Shown in pieces: positions 45,637 to 56,917 of a stretch of DNA of 64,000 nt. The DNA is from Semisulcospira habei. Its lineage: Eukaryota > Mollusca > Gastropoda > Semisulcospiridae. Within the stretch, counting starts at the first letter, position 1. Every line of letters starts with the position of its first letter. The stretch covers positions 156,586,046 to 156,650,045 of the forward strand of contig BTPG01000004.1 of the NCBI GenBank assembly GCA_036245525.1, read 5' to 3'. The notes beneath the pieces are model-generated. The model saw only the letters and a list, made by a program, of their open reading frames with translations. It did not search any database and was not told where the DNA came from. The position numbers and the translations under genes are program-made.

Positions 45637-46616
45637 GTTTGAACATAACATTTACAACGTCACACATTTAACAATTCACAGCAAACAAAAGCTGTAAGCA
45701 ATTTCTTGTATTTGTATGTTTCAACGTATGTTCCCCATCCAAAATAAATGGTATGTCTATAAATAAAGTGTGTTACTCAGTGTTAGTGGAAAATGCAACA
45801 TTTTACACCATAACAACTGTTTGAACATAACTTTCCAAATTTCCATAAATTTCCAAAAGTCACTAATTTGTAATTCTACTTGAAGAACTAACTGTAAAAT
45901 GTTATGTTAAATGCACAGAAACAAGTCTCCAATATAAGTGCAAAAGCCAATTGAAAAAAAAAAATGTTTACATAGTTCTGAATACTGACAAAGTTGTTCA
46001 GTACAACTTCACTGCAATGTTATTCTCATTTTGTATCTTGTGCAATGAAATACAGCATCTGTAAGCTAAAAATGACTACTCTAGATGACTTTTATCTGCT
46101 GATAACTATTCCAATATAAAACGAGCCCATTTTTACAAACTGAGCCAAGTTTTGGCACAAATTCAATTACATTCACATGATTGAACATAACTTTACAGTT
46201 ACACATTCACAAAAAATATGTTTGGTCTCACAAGGGCAAATCACAAACTCCTGGGGAAAAAATAAGTATGCATACTAATCCCACAAACAAGCACAGCCAT
46301 TATATCAAACTAGTGATGTTAATGTAATTTTCAAAAAGATCTGTTGCAGCTTTTCAAGTGTTTGAACATAACTTTACACCTTCTGACTTGCACACAGGAA
46401 AAATCTTAAGATTATTCAAGAAAAGTCTCTAAAGATGTTACTATCATCGAGCCTCCTTTCACCTATAAACAGTGTGCATACTGTTTGGGTAAAATTTCAT
46501 TTGTTAGTCCATCATAATTACATAAACAGTAGCAAAAAGTCATTTGCCATGTTTAATACCAGTAATTGCTTAGTATTTAGCATGAAAATGATATTTTAGA
46601 GTTTACTGTGTGTGTG

Positions 46617-46698
<82 letters not shown>

Positions 46699-48140
46699 AG
46701 AGCTTTCAATGATTGTTATTAATCAAGTTTATTACCAAATTATCTTCGATTACCTCGCCAGAATAACTTGTTCATATTGTGATGGTTGCTGTGGTAACAG
46801 TTTTATGTGTGTGTGATAATGGTGTGATATTATTTTAGTCTTTAGTAACTGACATCAAGACACATTCCAATATTTTTTTTTTTTTTTTTTTACATGGAAA
46901 CATACGCCAATAAACTATCTTATCTTATCTTTTCTTAAAACAGGATGCATGAACATAACTTTACACGGTCACATTCATACATTTTCCTTGTAACTTGACA
47001 AGTAGAATTATTTAGAAATTTGTTGATTGCCTGTACATGTAGTGTACAACAGAAGAATGATGTTTGCACTAACATGATTTTATGACAAAAACATGAAATA
47101 GGTAAAATATAATGAAATGGCGTATTTGAACTTAACATGACGACACAGGACCATTTTTTAAAGCACAAACGTAAAGGTGCTGAGTTATGAAATGCAGATT
47201 TGAAAGCTGTTTGTAATGATAAATATTATGATAGTGCATGCATAAAGGTTACTGCACAAATTTCAATGCACAACGGGAAATGTAATCATCGTTGCATGAA
47301 CTTGAGTTATGTTCATGAGGAATTGCTGTGACATTATCTTGTTTTACAGTCACTAAAATTTTATATATTTATCTGGTTATCTTAGCTACTTTATTGCTGG
47401 ATGGCCAAAGAAATGAAATTGGTGTTTGTTCATAACTTTACACAGTGCATGTGATGTACTAATGGTGTAAAGTTATGTACAAACAAAAAACAAAGAAATG
47501 TTTATCCTAGAATGTGTCACATGCTTTATTATTAATTTTAAAAAGTAAGAGCTTGTTTTCAGCTATTGGTAGTTTTTTTTAATATAAAGTGATTCTTCTG
47601 ATTTTAGATGATAAATGTTTGAATGTAACTTTACATCTCACAAAGTTGTGTCAAGTTAAGTTCATGAGGAAAAATTGTGAAGAGTATCAAATGCGTTGTT
47701 ATAACTATTTTTATGTGTTGGCATCATCTGCTATATGATCTGCAACAAAATATACCCTTCAACAAAAATAATGTGCTTACTGGTTTTTAACATAACATTT
47801 ACACACCAGCAGGCAGAAGATGATACAATAAAATTATTTCAACTGAACAAAATTATGGGGCATATCAAGGTCTTGTCTTTAAATAAGTATAGTCCTACTA
47901 TAATTTTATTGCAGAATAAATGAAAAGAAAATAATATATCTATAAAGTTTGCTGGACTGCTTGAACATAACAATTTACACCCAAAATGTGGACACATACT
48001 GTAAACCTCGTAAAGGGTTTCTGTCATCCTCTTCAAATCCTTGATATAAATCACTACACCAGTTGTCTTCAGCAAAAACAACAGATTAGTAGAGATAAAT
48101 GAGTGCCTAGACAGTTTGAACATAACTCAACATTTACACC
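45637..48140 (+). repeat. Periodic-motif domain, left half (~175-bp spacing)
   Basis: Copies of a motif close to GTTTGAACATAACTTTACAC start at about 45637, 45819, 45996 (weak), 46179, 46360, 46946, 47124 (weak), 47295 (palindromic), 47424, 47617, 47783, 47960 and 48113. Several extend to ..GGTCACACATTTA. At 47424 and 47617 a reverse-complement partner follows (47464-47484, 47651-47669), making a foldback. Sequence between motifs looks AT-rich and mostly unalike. An (AG)n run and a T-run interrupt the middle. Confidence 0.8.
46620..46693. repeat. (AG)n microsatellite
   Basis: About 36 uninterrupted AG repeats preceded by a short (TG)n. A T-run of about 19 bases follows at 46873-46891. Confidence 0.98.
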
Positions 48141-48145
48141 ATTCT

Positions 48146-49553
48146 GACTCTGAGTTCTTGGCTTGACTTCACGAACGAAGATTTTATAGGAGTTGCCCAC
48201 GACGTCTGCAGGCTTGTTCGTGGCTGCGGAGGCCAATCCGAGACAGGCAGGTTCGACCGCAGTGGCTGCAGGGGAAGGTATGGCCAGGGTTCTGAGCTGC
48301 AGCATCTCTGTTTTTTCTCCTGAGCCGCTTGTCCTTAAGGCTAGCTCTGTGAGAGTCCTCAAAGGAGACAGCTGCCTTGTAAATGGTGGAGCGCCAGGTG
48401 TCACGGTCCGCAGCAAGCGAAGACCACTGGTGGTGGTCGATTTGGCAGGCACTAAGTGACTTCTTGAGACAGTCTTTGTATCTCTTCTTTGGTGCCCCTC
48501 TGTCACGGCGTCCAGTAGCAAGCTCGCCGAACAGGGTGATCTTTGGTAGGTGATGATCCTCCATCCTGGAGACATGCCCCGCCCAGCGGAGCTGTGTCCG
48601 CAGCAGCAAAGCCTCGATGCTCACAGTTTCAGCCTGTTCAAGGACCTCGACGTTGGTGACATAGTCACTCCAGTGAATGCCCAGGATGGTACGCAGGCAG
48701 CGCTGGTGGAAGCGTTCGAGGAGTCGTAGTTGGCTGCGGTAGAGAGCCCAGGACTCGGAACCATACAGCAGGGTGGTGAGGTCCACAGCTCTGTACACGC
48801 TGATCTTGGTGCCTGTTTTCAGCTGTTGATTGTGCCACACCCGCTTGAAAAGTCGCCCGAAAGCGCTGTTCGCTTTTGCCAGCCTGCTGTCAAGCTCCTT
48901 GTCCAGCTTGGCGTCCGACGTGATAATGCAGCCAAGGTAAGTAAACTGGTGCACTGACTTTAGTTCAGACTCGCCAATGGTGCCAATGGTGATGTGAGGA
49001 GGGCGATACACTGTCTTGGGTGCCGGCTGATGGAGGACCTCTGTCTTTTTCAGACTGACCTCGAGTCCAAAGAGCTGGGCAGCATCTGCGAAGCAAGACG
49101 TGATGTGCTGCAGGGCTCTCTCTGTGTGTGCAACGAGGGCAGCATCATCAGCAAAAAGCAGCTCATGAATCAGTTGGTCTAGGGTTTTCGTGTGGGCCTG
49201 CAGTCGTCTGAGGTTGAACAGGCTGCCATCAAGACGATACCTGATGTACACTGCATCGTCATCATCGAGGTCCACTGTGGCCTGCTTCAACATCATGCTA
49301 AAAAAGATGGTGAAGAGGGTCGGTGCCAGCACGCAGCCCTGCTTTACGCCGTTGAGAATAGGGAATGGTTCTGAGAGGTCATTGTTGAGTCTGACCTGGC
49401 CTTGCTGGTCTTCGTGTAGCTGGACAATCATGTTGAGGAACTTTGGGGGACAGCCAAGTCGCTCCAGGATCTGCCACATGCCTTGCCTGCTCACAGTGTC
49501 GAACGCTTTTGTTAGGTCGACAAATGTTATAAATCTTCAACTCGACTCTGAGT
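48146..49553 (-). mobile_element. 5'-truncated RTE/I-like LINE with C-terminal zinc finger
   Basis: Flanked by GACTCTGAGT at 48146-48155 and 49544-49553. It lies in the periodic-motif domain, just after the motif at 48113. The 5' end is truncated inside the reverse transcriptase. Near the 5' junction ATAAATCTTCAA occurs on both sides of the duplication (49529 and 49554), so that end is slightly rearranged. Confidence 0.85.
48184..49494 (-). CDS. LINE reverse transcriptase, partial, uninterrupted (436 codons)
   Basis: This open frame covers the reverse transcriptase palm onward. Upstream of the ATG, in frame, lies VDLTKAFDTV (49494-49524), the first catalytic block at the truncation edge. Within the ORF come LNGVKQGCVLAPTLFTIF, the catalytic LLFADDAALVAH, the FTYLGCIIT block, the LLYGSESWALYRSQLRLLERFHQRCLR connection region (key residues SESW and FHQRCLR), and a C-terminal C2H2-like finger (C-x2-C ... 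RIGLRSH). The start is only the first ATG in a truncated frame. The absence of lesions over 436 codons implies recent insertion. It lacks the endonuclease and so is not autonomous. Confidence 0.85.
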   Translation of the reverse strand: MSRQGMWQILERLGCPPKFLNMIVQLHEDQQGQVRLNNDLSEPFPILNGVKQGCVLAPTLFTIFFSMMLKQATVDLDDDDAVYIRYRLDGSLFNLRRLQAHTKTLDQLIHELLFADDAALVAHTERALQHITSCFADAAQLFGLEVSLKKTEVLHQPAPKTVYRPPHITIGTIGESELKSVHQFTYLGCIITSDAKLDKELDSRLAKANSAFGRLFKRVWHNQQLKTGTKISVYRAVDLTTLLYGSESWALYRSQLRLLERFHQRCLRTILGIHWSDYVTNVEVLEQAETVSIEALLLRTQLRWAGHVSRMEDHHLPKITLFGELATGRRDRGAPKKRYKDCLKKSLSACQIDHHQWSSLAADRDTWRSTIYKAAVSFEDSHRASLKDKRLRRKNRDAAAQNPGHTFPCSHCGRTCLSRIGLRSHEQACRRRGQLL

Positions 49554-49602
49554 ATAAATCTTCAAAAATGGATCATTTGATTTTCCATGTAAGAACCACA
49601 AT

Positions 49603-50147
49603 CGGCCCAGGCATGCTATTTTCACCTCCGTTGCATCAGAAAATACCTTACCACCGAAGCTGCCAAACGTGCTGTCTCTCTCATCTTATCTCGCATCGAC
49701 TATTGCAACTCTCTCCTTTCCGGCCTTCCTCACTCCACCACTTTCACTCTCCAGCGCGTCAAGAACAATGCTGCCCGCCTCGTCCTCAGAAAGAAGAAAT
49801 CCCACCACATCACTCCCTTGCTCAAAATCCTCCACTGGCTCCCCATCCCCCAACGCCCGCTCCTTCTCCATCTACGGTCCATCCACCTGGAACACACTCC
49901 CACTATCTCTCCGTCAGAAACTCTCTCCTCCTTCTAGTCCGTCCTCAAAACTCACCTCTTTCAACAGTTCTAGCACTATAACGCCACCACACTCCCCACC
50001 CTAAGCTGACTGTCGTAATGTATTTGTGATATGTGAGTCATTGTCAAAAGCATGCGCATGCGAGCGTGAGTTCTGAGTGCACGCTTAGAGTTATAATTAT
50101 TATAAGATAAGCGCATTATAAATACCATTATTATTATTATTATTACC
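49603..50147 (+). mobile_element. L2-like LINE 3' fragment
   Basis: It matches 16280-17018 of the larger L2-like copy, beginning CCAGGCATGCTATTT and ending GATAAGCGCATTATAAATACC with ATT repeats. About 170 bp present in the larger copy (between CCCCAACGC and CCGCTCCTTCTCC) are missing. It is 5'-truncated; no target duplication found. Confidence 0.85.
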
Positions 50148-50214
50148 TTTCATTATAAAAAATTAAGTACATGCTAATGGGGTAGACCATAGAAAGCCGA
50201 TGATGTGTCATGGT

Positions 50215-50465
50215 GCATGACTTCTATTTATGGGTGCGGGTGTGGCTGGCCAAGCCAGTCCTGGAGCCACACCTACGAGGGCAATGGGGGCACTGGAACG
50301 TAGCTGTGGGGAGAGTCGACGCTGTATTTCTGCGAGCTCTGGCACTGGTGATCTTTTCATGCCGACTGTGTTCAAAGAGCATGCAGGCTTTCCTGGTTGC
50401 GGCACGCCAGCCAAATCTGGCTTGCGCTTCAAGTTCCTTTACAGACGGTCGCACTTATAGTTTAG
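50215..50465 (-). pseudogene. C-terminal LINE fragment with C2H2-like motif
   Basis: The minus frame 50224-50454 encodes a region of the KELEAQARFGWRAATRKAC type followed by CPHCPRRCGSRTGLASHTRTH, comparable in layout to the C-terminus of the LINE at 48184. It is a diverged relative. The intact RTE lies right beside it. Confidence 0.65.
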
Positions 50466-50532
50466 AACTGTTTCTCTATACAGGCATATAGTGTGAATAT
50501 TATCAACTATTGAATAGCTGCATATGAACCCT

Positions 50533-53500
50533 CCTCGCGCTGGGACCATATGGCGTTGAGGCGCGTCCCCTGGGTGGTGGATAGGGGGTCCCTCGTGAGA
50601 GGGGTGCACCGAATGAAATAAGGTGCCGTGAACCAACATGGTCTAAGGGAAGGTGACCCCGACAGAAAACCCCTGGTCCTCCTAGTAAGGGGGTTGGGCG
50701 TGGGGGTAGCTTCCCCACCCTGCAAAAAAGGAAATAGCTACAAAAACGCCGACGAAAAGACTAACAGTAATTCCTTTCCTGGAGGAGGAAGGTTCTTCTA
50801 CCAGAAGACTTATGACGTCCTATGGTGAAAGCCGGAAGTCTTCGGAAGCCACAGGACCGAGCCGCCTCTCTCTATCCAGGGAGACAACCATGGGCACATG
50901 GAACGTCAAGACCATGTACCAGAGCGGCAAGGCCGCCCAGATAGCAGCGGAAATGCAAAAGTACAACCTTTCCCTGCTAGGCATCAGTGAAGCCAGATGG
51001 ACGCAGTCTGGCCAGAAAAGGCTGTTAAGTGGGGAGATGATTCTGTATTCAGGTCATGAAGAGGAGAATGCCCCCCATACAGAAGGTGTAGCATTCATGC
51101 TGTCACCAGTGGCACAGAGAGCGCTGATGGGCTGGGAACCTCTTGGGCCAAGAATTATCACAGCAGCCTTTAGAACCAAGAAAAAGCTCAAGCTGAACGT
51201 CATCCAGTGTTATGCGCCCACTAATGACAGTGACGAGGAAGAGAAACAAGAGTTCTACGACCGACTCCAGAGTGCCTTGGACAAATGTGCGGAGCGAGAC
51301 ATCACCATCGTCATGGGCGATTTTAATGCCAAAATAGGGGAGGACAACACCGGATACGAAGAGGTGATGGGGAGACAGGGACTAGGCTCGGAGATGAGTG
51401 AGAACGGGGAGAGGTTTGTAGACTTTTGTGCTCTAAACCGACTTGTCATTGGAGGCAGCATCTTCCCACACAGAAGAATACACAAAGCAACTTGGGTCTC
51501 ACCTGACCATACAACAGAGAACCAAATAGACCATATCTGCATTAGCAAGAAATTTAGAAGATCCCTTCAAGATGTGCGAGTGAGGAGGGGAGCAGATGTC
51601 GCCTCCGACCACCATCTGCTTACCTTAAGAATGAAGCTCAAGCTAAAGAAAGGCCGCACAGAGACAACAAGAAGACAGCGCTATAATGTAGGCCTCCTGA
51701 GAGAAACTGGAGTTAGAGAAGAGTTCAAATTGGTGCTGTCCAACCGGTTTCAAGCGCTACAGGAGCTAGTAAATGAAGAGGAGACGGTCACCACAGAGCA
51801 GCAGTGGAAGGCAGTTAGAGAGGCGCTGAACTCAACCTGCAAAGACACTGTAGGGTTCAGGAAACACCATCACAAGGACTGGCTGTCGGCACAGACCTTG
51901 AAGAAGATAGAAGTGAGGAAGCAGAAAAAAGCAGCTGTCAACAACAGTCGCACGAGAGCAGCCAAAGTAAGGGCACAGGGGGAATACTCGGAAGCCAACC
52001 GCGAGGTGAAGAGTAGTATCAGGGCAGACAAGAGGGCCTACACAGACAGCCTGGCAACAGAGGCGGAAAAGTCAGCAGGCAGCGGCAACATGAAACAGCT
52101 CTACGACATTACCAGAAGATTGTCAGGCAAGTATGGCCATACAGAAAGACCAGTAAAAGACAAAGAAGGCAAGCCTATTGCAGACAGCGCAGACCAACTC
52201 AACAGATGGGCCGAGTATTTTGAAGAGTTACTGAACAGACCTAGCCCACCCGACCCCCCAGACATCCAGCCGGCAGAGACCGACCTACCCATCAGCTGTG
52301 ACAGACCCAGCTGGGAAGAGATCAGAAGAGCAGTGGCATTCTTGAAGAACGGCAAAGCAGCAGGCCCAGATGGCATCCCAGCGGAGTCTCTGAAAGCAGA
52401 CCTAGAGACAACAGTGGAGATGCTGTACCCACTGTTTGGAAAGATCTGGGAAGAGGAGGTGATGCCGGCTGACTGGAAGGAGGGGTACCTAATCAAGCTT
52501 CCCAAGAAAGGTGACCTCAGCAAGTGTTCCAACTACAGAGGAATCACCTTGCTGTCAGTACCAGGAAAGGGCTTCAACAGGATCATCCTGGAGAGAATGA
52601 AGAGCTCCGTTGACCCCCAGCTGAGAGACCAGCAAGCAGGATTCAGGAAGAACCGATCATGTACAGACCAGATCGCCACTCTCCGCATCATCGTGGAACA
52701 GTCTCTGGAGTGGAGCTCCCCGCTGTACGTCAACTTTGTGGATTATGAGAAAGCATTTGACAGTGTGGATCGAGAGACTCTGTGGAAACTCCTACGACAC
52801 TACGGTGTACCCACAAAGCTCGTCCGCCTCATCAAGAGCAGCTACGATGGCATGACATGTCGTGTGATCCATGAAGGGCAGTTCACCAAGGAGCTCCAGG
52901 TCAGAACCGGTGTCAGGCAGGGGTGTCTGCTGTCTCCGTTCCTCTACCTACTGGCCATAGACTGGGTCATGAAGATGACCACAGAGCACAGACGAAGTGG
53001 AATACAGTGGACACTGTGGACACAGCTTGATGACCTCGATTTTGCAGACGACTTGGCATTACTGTCCCACACTCATCAACAAATGCAGGACAAGACCACG
53101 AGGCTTGCTGACATCTCGTCCCAAGTGGGCCTCACCATTCACAAACAGAAAACAAAGACAATGAGGCTGAACGCAACCAGGGAAGAACCAGTCTTGCTTG
53201 CTGGCACCCCGTTGGAGGAGGTGGAGTCCTTCACCTATCTCGGGAGCATCATAGACAAAAAAGGCGGCACTGATGCAGATGTCAGAGCACGAATCGGTAA
53301 AGCCAGAGCAGCCTTTCTCCAGTTGAAAAAAGTGTGGAGCTCCAGAGAGCTGTCACAACACACCAAAGTCCGGATTTTCAACTCCAATGTAAAAGCAGTT
53401 CTCTTATATGGAGCAGAGACTTGGAGATTGACAAAAACCACAGTCAACAGAGTACAGACCTTCATAAACAGTTGCCTTAGAAGAATTTTGAAAATCCACT

Positions 53501-53816
53501 GGCCAGAGAAGATCAGCAACGTCAGACTCTGGGAGAGAACAGAGCAGATAACAGCAGAGAATGAAATTGGGCGAAGAAGATGGGGATGGATCGGTCACAG
53601 TCTGAGAAAGCCAGCTTCCAGTATCACTAGGCAGGCATTGTCATGGAACCCCCAGGGAAAGAGGAAAAGAGGTAGGCCGAGAAACTCCTGGCGTCGAGAC
53701 CTCCAAGCAGACATCAAGAGACCGGGAACCACCTGGAGTAGAATCGAAGGAGAAGCACAGGACAGGAGTTGCTGGAGGTCTCTCGTCGACGGCCTATACC
53801 CGTCTAAGTAAGTCTA
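50533..53816 (+). mobile_element. RTE-type LINE copy 3, intact ORF
   Basis: It begins CCTCGCGCTGGG like the other copies, has a ~280-bp 5' UTR, one long ORF, and ends abruptly at about 53816. The GGTAGGGGTGACAGGC segment that precedes the TAAG repeats in copies 1 and 2 is missing, and I find no direct target duplication. Instead, the two flanks share a ~28-bp inverted similarity (50440-50468 and 53813-53840). The 3' end may therefore be rearranged. Confidence 0.9.
50812..53811 (+). CDS. RTE ORF2: APE endonuclease-reverse transcriptase, 999 aa
   Basis: Uninterrupted LINE polyprotein. The endonuclease starts at W30-N31 (TWNVKT), has the catalytic-glutamate motif ISEARW (E60), the GDFNAKIG motif (169-176), and an IDHICIS then ASDHHLL block (about 240-290). 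A basic linker (about 300-450) follows. The reverse transcriptase has GPDGIPAES (G518), YRGITLLS, KNRSCTDQ, VDYEKAFDSVDRE (D644), RQGCLLSPFLYLLAIDW and FADD (744-747). The C-terminal region has LLYGAETWRLT, RRWGWIGHSLRKP and a basic KRKRGRPRNSWRRDL. The start at 50812 is the first ATG; M27 at 50890, just before the endonuclease, is an alternative. Every expected catalytic motif is present, so activity is plausible. Family role: nicks target DNA and primes reverse transcription of its RNA. Confidence 0.93.
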   Translation: MTSYGESRKSSEATGPSRLSLSRETTMGTWNVKTMYQSGKAAQIAAEMQKYNLSLLGISEARWTQSGQKRLLSGEMILYSGHEEENAPHTEGVAFMLSPVAQRALMGWEPLGPRIITAAFRTKKKLKLNVIQCYAPTNDSDEEEKQEFYDRLQSALDKCAERDITIVMGDFNAKIGEDNTGYEEVMGRQGLGSEMSENGERFVDFCALNRLVIGGSIFPHRRIHKATWVSPDHTTENQIDHICISKKFRRSLQDVRVRRGADVASDHHLLTLRMKLKLKKGRTETTRRQRYNVGLLRETGVREEFKLVLSNRFQALQELVNEEETVTTEQQWKAVREALNSTCKDTVGFRKHHHKDWLSAQTLKKIEVRKQKKAAVNNSRTRAAKVRAQGEYSEANREVKSSIRADKRAYTDSLATEAEKSAGSGNMKQLYDITRRLSGKYGHTERPVKDKEGKPIADSADQLNRWAEYFEELLNRPSPPDPPDIQPAETDLPISCDRPSWEEIRRAVAFLKNGKAAGPDGIPAESLKADLETTVEMLYPLFGKIWEEEVMPADWKEGYLIKLPKKGDLSKCSNYRGITLLSVPGKGFNRIILERMKSSVDPQLRDQQAGFRKNRSCTDQIATLRIIVEQSLEWSSPLYVNFVDYEKAFDSVDRETLWKLLRHYGVPTKLVRLIKSSYDGMTCRVIHEGQFTKELQVRTGVRQGCLLSPFLYLLAIDWVMKMTTEHRRSGIQWTLWTQLDDLDFADDLALLSHTHQQMQDKTTRLADISSQVGLTIHKQKTKTMRLNATREEPVLLAGTPLEEVESFTYLGSIIDKKGGTDADVRARIGKARAAFLQLKKVWSSRELSQHTKVRIFNSNVKAVLLYGAETWRLTKTTVNRVQTFINSCLRRILKIHWPEKISNVRLWERTEQITAENEIGRRRWGWIGHSLRKPASSITRQALSWNPQGKRKRGRPRNSWRRDLQADIKRPGTTWSRIEGEAQDRSCWRSLVDGLYPSK

Positions 53817-54736
53817 AACTGTCAGTGCAACCGTCTGTAAAGCTTACGATAGTGTAAATCACTGTCCTTTGATCAGTGCTGTTCAGATGTGGCATGCAGG
53901 GCAAATGCTGGGAATGCTGCAGAGACGTGTCTATCCAAGCCTATGAAAGATACATGTAGTCGTGCCCAGTATACTGAACTTTTGCGCTGTTTCCAGGGTC
54001 TGAGTTACGGATGCTTGGTTTGCCCAACAAGTTATTTATTAATGAACTACTCATTTTTAATGCTGGTCAGCATGGCATCCAGCTTGGGTTGAATAAAACT
54101 GCGTCTTTTTATTTTTATTTTCGTTGATGATATTACCCTTATCATTATGTCTTCAACAGTCATTGGTCTCTAAAACCAGTTAAATATTTAGTATGAATTC
54201 TCCAAGTGACTGGGTCTCAGTGGTAATCTAAAGATCAAAATGGCTGTCTTTCACAGAGGTGGCCCTTTGGCTGCTAGAGAAAAAATGACTCCTTGGAGGT
54301 AAGCCACTGGAAGTTGTAAATCCTTAAAATGACTGAGTCATTAAAATACTTAAGGTTGACCTTTTCTTCACGGCCGAGTTTCAGTGTTGGCACTTTTGAT
54401 TTTCTACTGTATGCACAGCAGCACACTACTAAAATAATTTGAACACTCAGAAGATATAACTGTACAGATAGCAATATATTCTTTAAGCTGTTCAATACAC
54501 AGGTGGTGCCCACGTTATTGTATGCTTCAAAGCTGCGGGGATTTCAACCCTATGACCATATTAAATGATCCCACCTGTATACATTTAAAATAATCTTTAT
54601 ACTAGCCTAAACAACAAAATTCTTGAACCTCTTAAAAAGATATATGTCTTTAGGGCTCGCTTGAATGTGTCTCTTGAATCCATGTATCACAGCTTACGTG
54701 GGAGGCCATTCCAAACAACAGGTCTCTGGTAGAAGA
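53817..54736. other. Intergenic, possible LINE 3' debris
   Basis: No supported gene. The stretch 54630-55250, minus the SINE-like insert, has phrases such as GGAGGCCATTCCAAAC that recall reversed or decayed LINE C-terminal coding, but I cannot place it. Confidence 0.3.
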
Positions 54737-55114
54737 TTGATTGTACATTGCTTAACGTCCCGACAGCAACAAGGCTTTCTCAGGACGTGCCTGCACTGCT
54801 TGTGGAAAAAAAAAACTAAACAGAAAATTGAATGTATGTCGCCAGCCGGTCAAATACATTAAATAAACCTACAACATGGGGCATAAATAAAGCTAAGACC
54901 ATTTAGCAACACACATCCAATATCAAGAGCTACAGGCAGTGCAGACAGTAGGGAGAGTTTTAAAAAGGCAAATACAGGTGAATGGACAAAGGGTAGACAG
55001 AAACACATGCCCCAGAATAGAGAGAAAAACCCACCCTGTGGGGCTGACCAGGGTGACACTGGGAACTAAAAAATACCTAACCCCACCCAAGTCCCCCAGG
55101 GCAGACCCGGGTGG
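54737..55114 (-). mobile_element. SINE-like element copy 6 (~380 bp)
   Basis: Flanked by GGTCTCTGGTAGAAGA at 54721-54736 and 55115-55130; the last bases of the element and the duplication overlap in GGGGT. The AATC tail is short here (about two repeats). Confidence 0.92.
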
Positions 55115-55130
55115 GGTCTCTGGTAGAAGA

Positions 55131-56179
55131 ATGACCTCACGTAACAACTTCACTTTGACAAGATAGATACACAGAAATCAAAGAGTTGGCAATAAAACGT
55201 AACTTCTGTCTTGAGAGTGAATACAGCTGGAGAAGAGAGGTGAGGCAGTGTAGACAGGAACAGGTAATACATTTGCAACTGTGTGTCAAGCATGACATCT
55301 TATACTGAATCCTAGCTGTTAACATGTAGCAATGTACATACATTGGTAAACTAAACATTTGCAGCTTTGTGATCAGTTCTGATGTAGTATCCCAGCAGGT
55401 TTACGGTAAAGGATGGACTGTAGTCAGTACATGGGACAGATTTTCTGTCATGCTGTCCATCCTGATAATCGACAATTTTAAATCACAGCGGAGGGTCTTG
55501 GCAAATGATCTAGCTGCATGCGTACAGAATGAATTCAACAGTTCAGGACATGGACTAACTACATAGGTAATAATTTAACGAAATGACTTTATATTATAAA
55601 TATAATGGTAGTCATTTTTTTCTGGGAGATTAAAAAAATAAGCTATCTATTTACATTTACCCAAGCATTTATATGTGATGCACACATTTCTCACTGAAGC
55701 TGCCCATTTCTCTTGTCTACCTCCCTTTCACTTTTGCTGTTGTAGACTCAGCCAGGAATTTCAATTCGCTATTTAACAGCAAACAAACACATTGTCTGCT
55801 TGCAAGACAAAATTTTAATTGTATCTGGCAACTAGAACAGTAGAAGTAAAAATGCAGCATTCTGCATAGATTTTTACTGTGTGACTGGTATTTTTAATGT
55901 GACCGCACAATTTTCATGACATTTTGTTGTGTAAAATCACTGGGACTTTGTTGTTCTTCTACACACAATATGTTAGGATAATGGTTCAGTTCAGTTCGGT
56001 CAAGATGAAGATGTGACCTCTGTGCTTGGAAAGGCCAATATGTGCTCCACCCCACCCATCAGAAGCGTTCCTTTTAAAATCGTGCCAATATTGGTCTGGT
56101 TTACTATGGATCTCTCATGTCCTTTCAAGACCGCCCAAAGCCCACTGCCTTTCACCAAACCTCTGCTCTGGAGGCTATT
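55131..56179. other. Intergenic, no gene seen
   Basis: AT-rich. I see only short frames without domains. Confidence 0.35.
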
Positions 56180-56560
56180 GATTGTGTGGTACTGGTACCC
56201 TTAGCTCTGTTCCTGGAAATGCTTTCTCAGATTTTTCATGTCTGATCTGCCCTGTGCGATTTCTGCCTTGCCAGCATTGGTGTCCGTTCAATCAATCCCC
56301 TCGACTCCAGCATATCCGGGCAACAGACCAAAAGATGCCTTTGAAGTTTAGCCATTTAGTGCATGTCTGGGGTTCCTATTCCTGCATCAGTTTTTGGCAG
56401 CAGGTATTTTGAGACTGATTTGATGATGTGACTATCTGGCTGTCAGTGTCATCCAGCGTAGCACTAGCAATCCATTTTAAAGCGTGAGTTACCGCCTCCA
56501 CCTCCATTGTTAGGCTTGAGGTCTTGGCTGTGTAGGCTGCACTGTGTATGGTGCTGCCTT
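56180..56560 (-). pseudogene. Decayed RNase H domain of an I-type LINE
   Basis: On the minus strand, near 56540-56450, one frame reads AAYTAKTSSLTMEVEAVTHAL.KW (catalytic E of the MEVEAV block). After frameshifts it continues with GIGTPDMH and, near 56310, PGYAGVEGID..TD.NAGKAEIA, the PGH.GV.GN..AD.LA pattern of RNase H with substitutions. Stops and frameshifts show decay. Known role: removing RNA after reverse transcription in I-clade LINEs. The rest of the element is not recognisable. Confidence 0.65.
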
Positions 56561-56917
56561 TTTGTCTGGCTGTAATTTATTAGCCCCATCCTGAATCAGT
56601 GACTGGCCGTCTGTGACTTAACCACCTGTGTGTATATGATCAGATCTTGGGGCATGCTATTCTCTTCTAATAATAGTAATACTAATAGCATTCTGAATTC
56701 CAGCTTTCCCGCTTGCAATTTTGACAACCAGCCATCATGGCCAGCGACCCTTAAAAAAAAGGTCACTAGTCTATGAGAGCTGGTCACACTGCCCTGGCAA
56801 CCTGCCAAATCGCTACTGTGAGCGAACAGCTCCAGTATATAGTCAGGAGTACGACTGGGTGTCCAAAGAGTGTGACATGGGTCTCTGATTTTGAACTTAA
56901 ACATATGAGCATTGTGA
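56561..56917. other. Intergenic, no gene supported
   Basis: A 150-codon minus frame (56596-57048) crosses the boundary of the dispersed repeat at 56918 and has no domain, so I leave it out. 56828-56920 resembles 44905-45000. Confidence 0.4.

Noticed and set aside
46610..46816. ORF with a long RE dipeptide run
   Set aside because: It is simply a translation of the (AG)n microsatellite.
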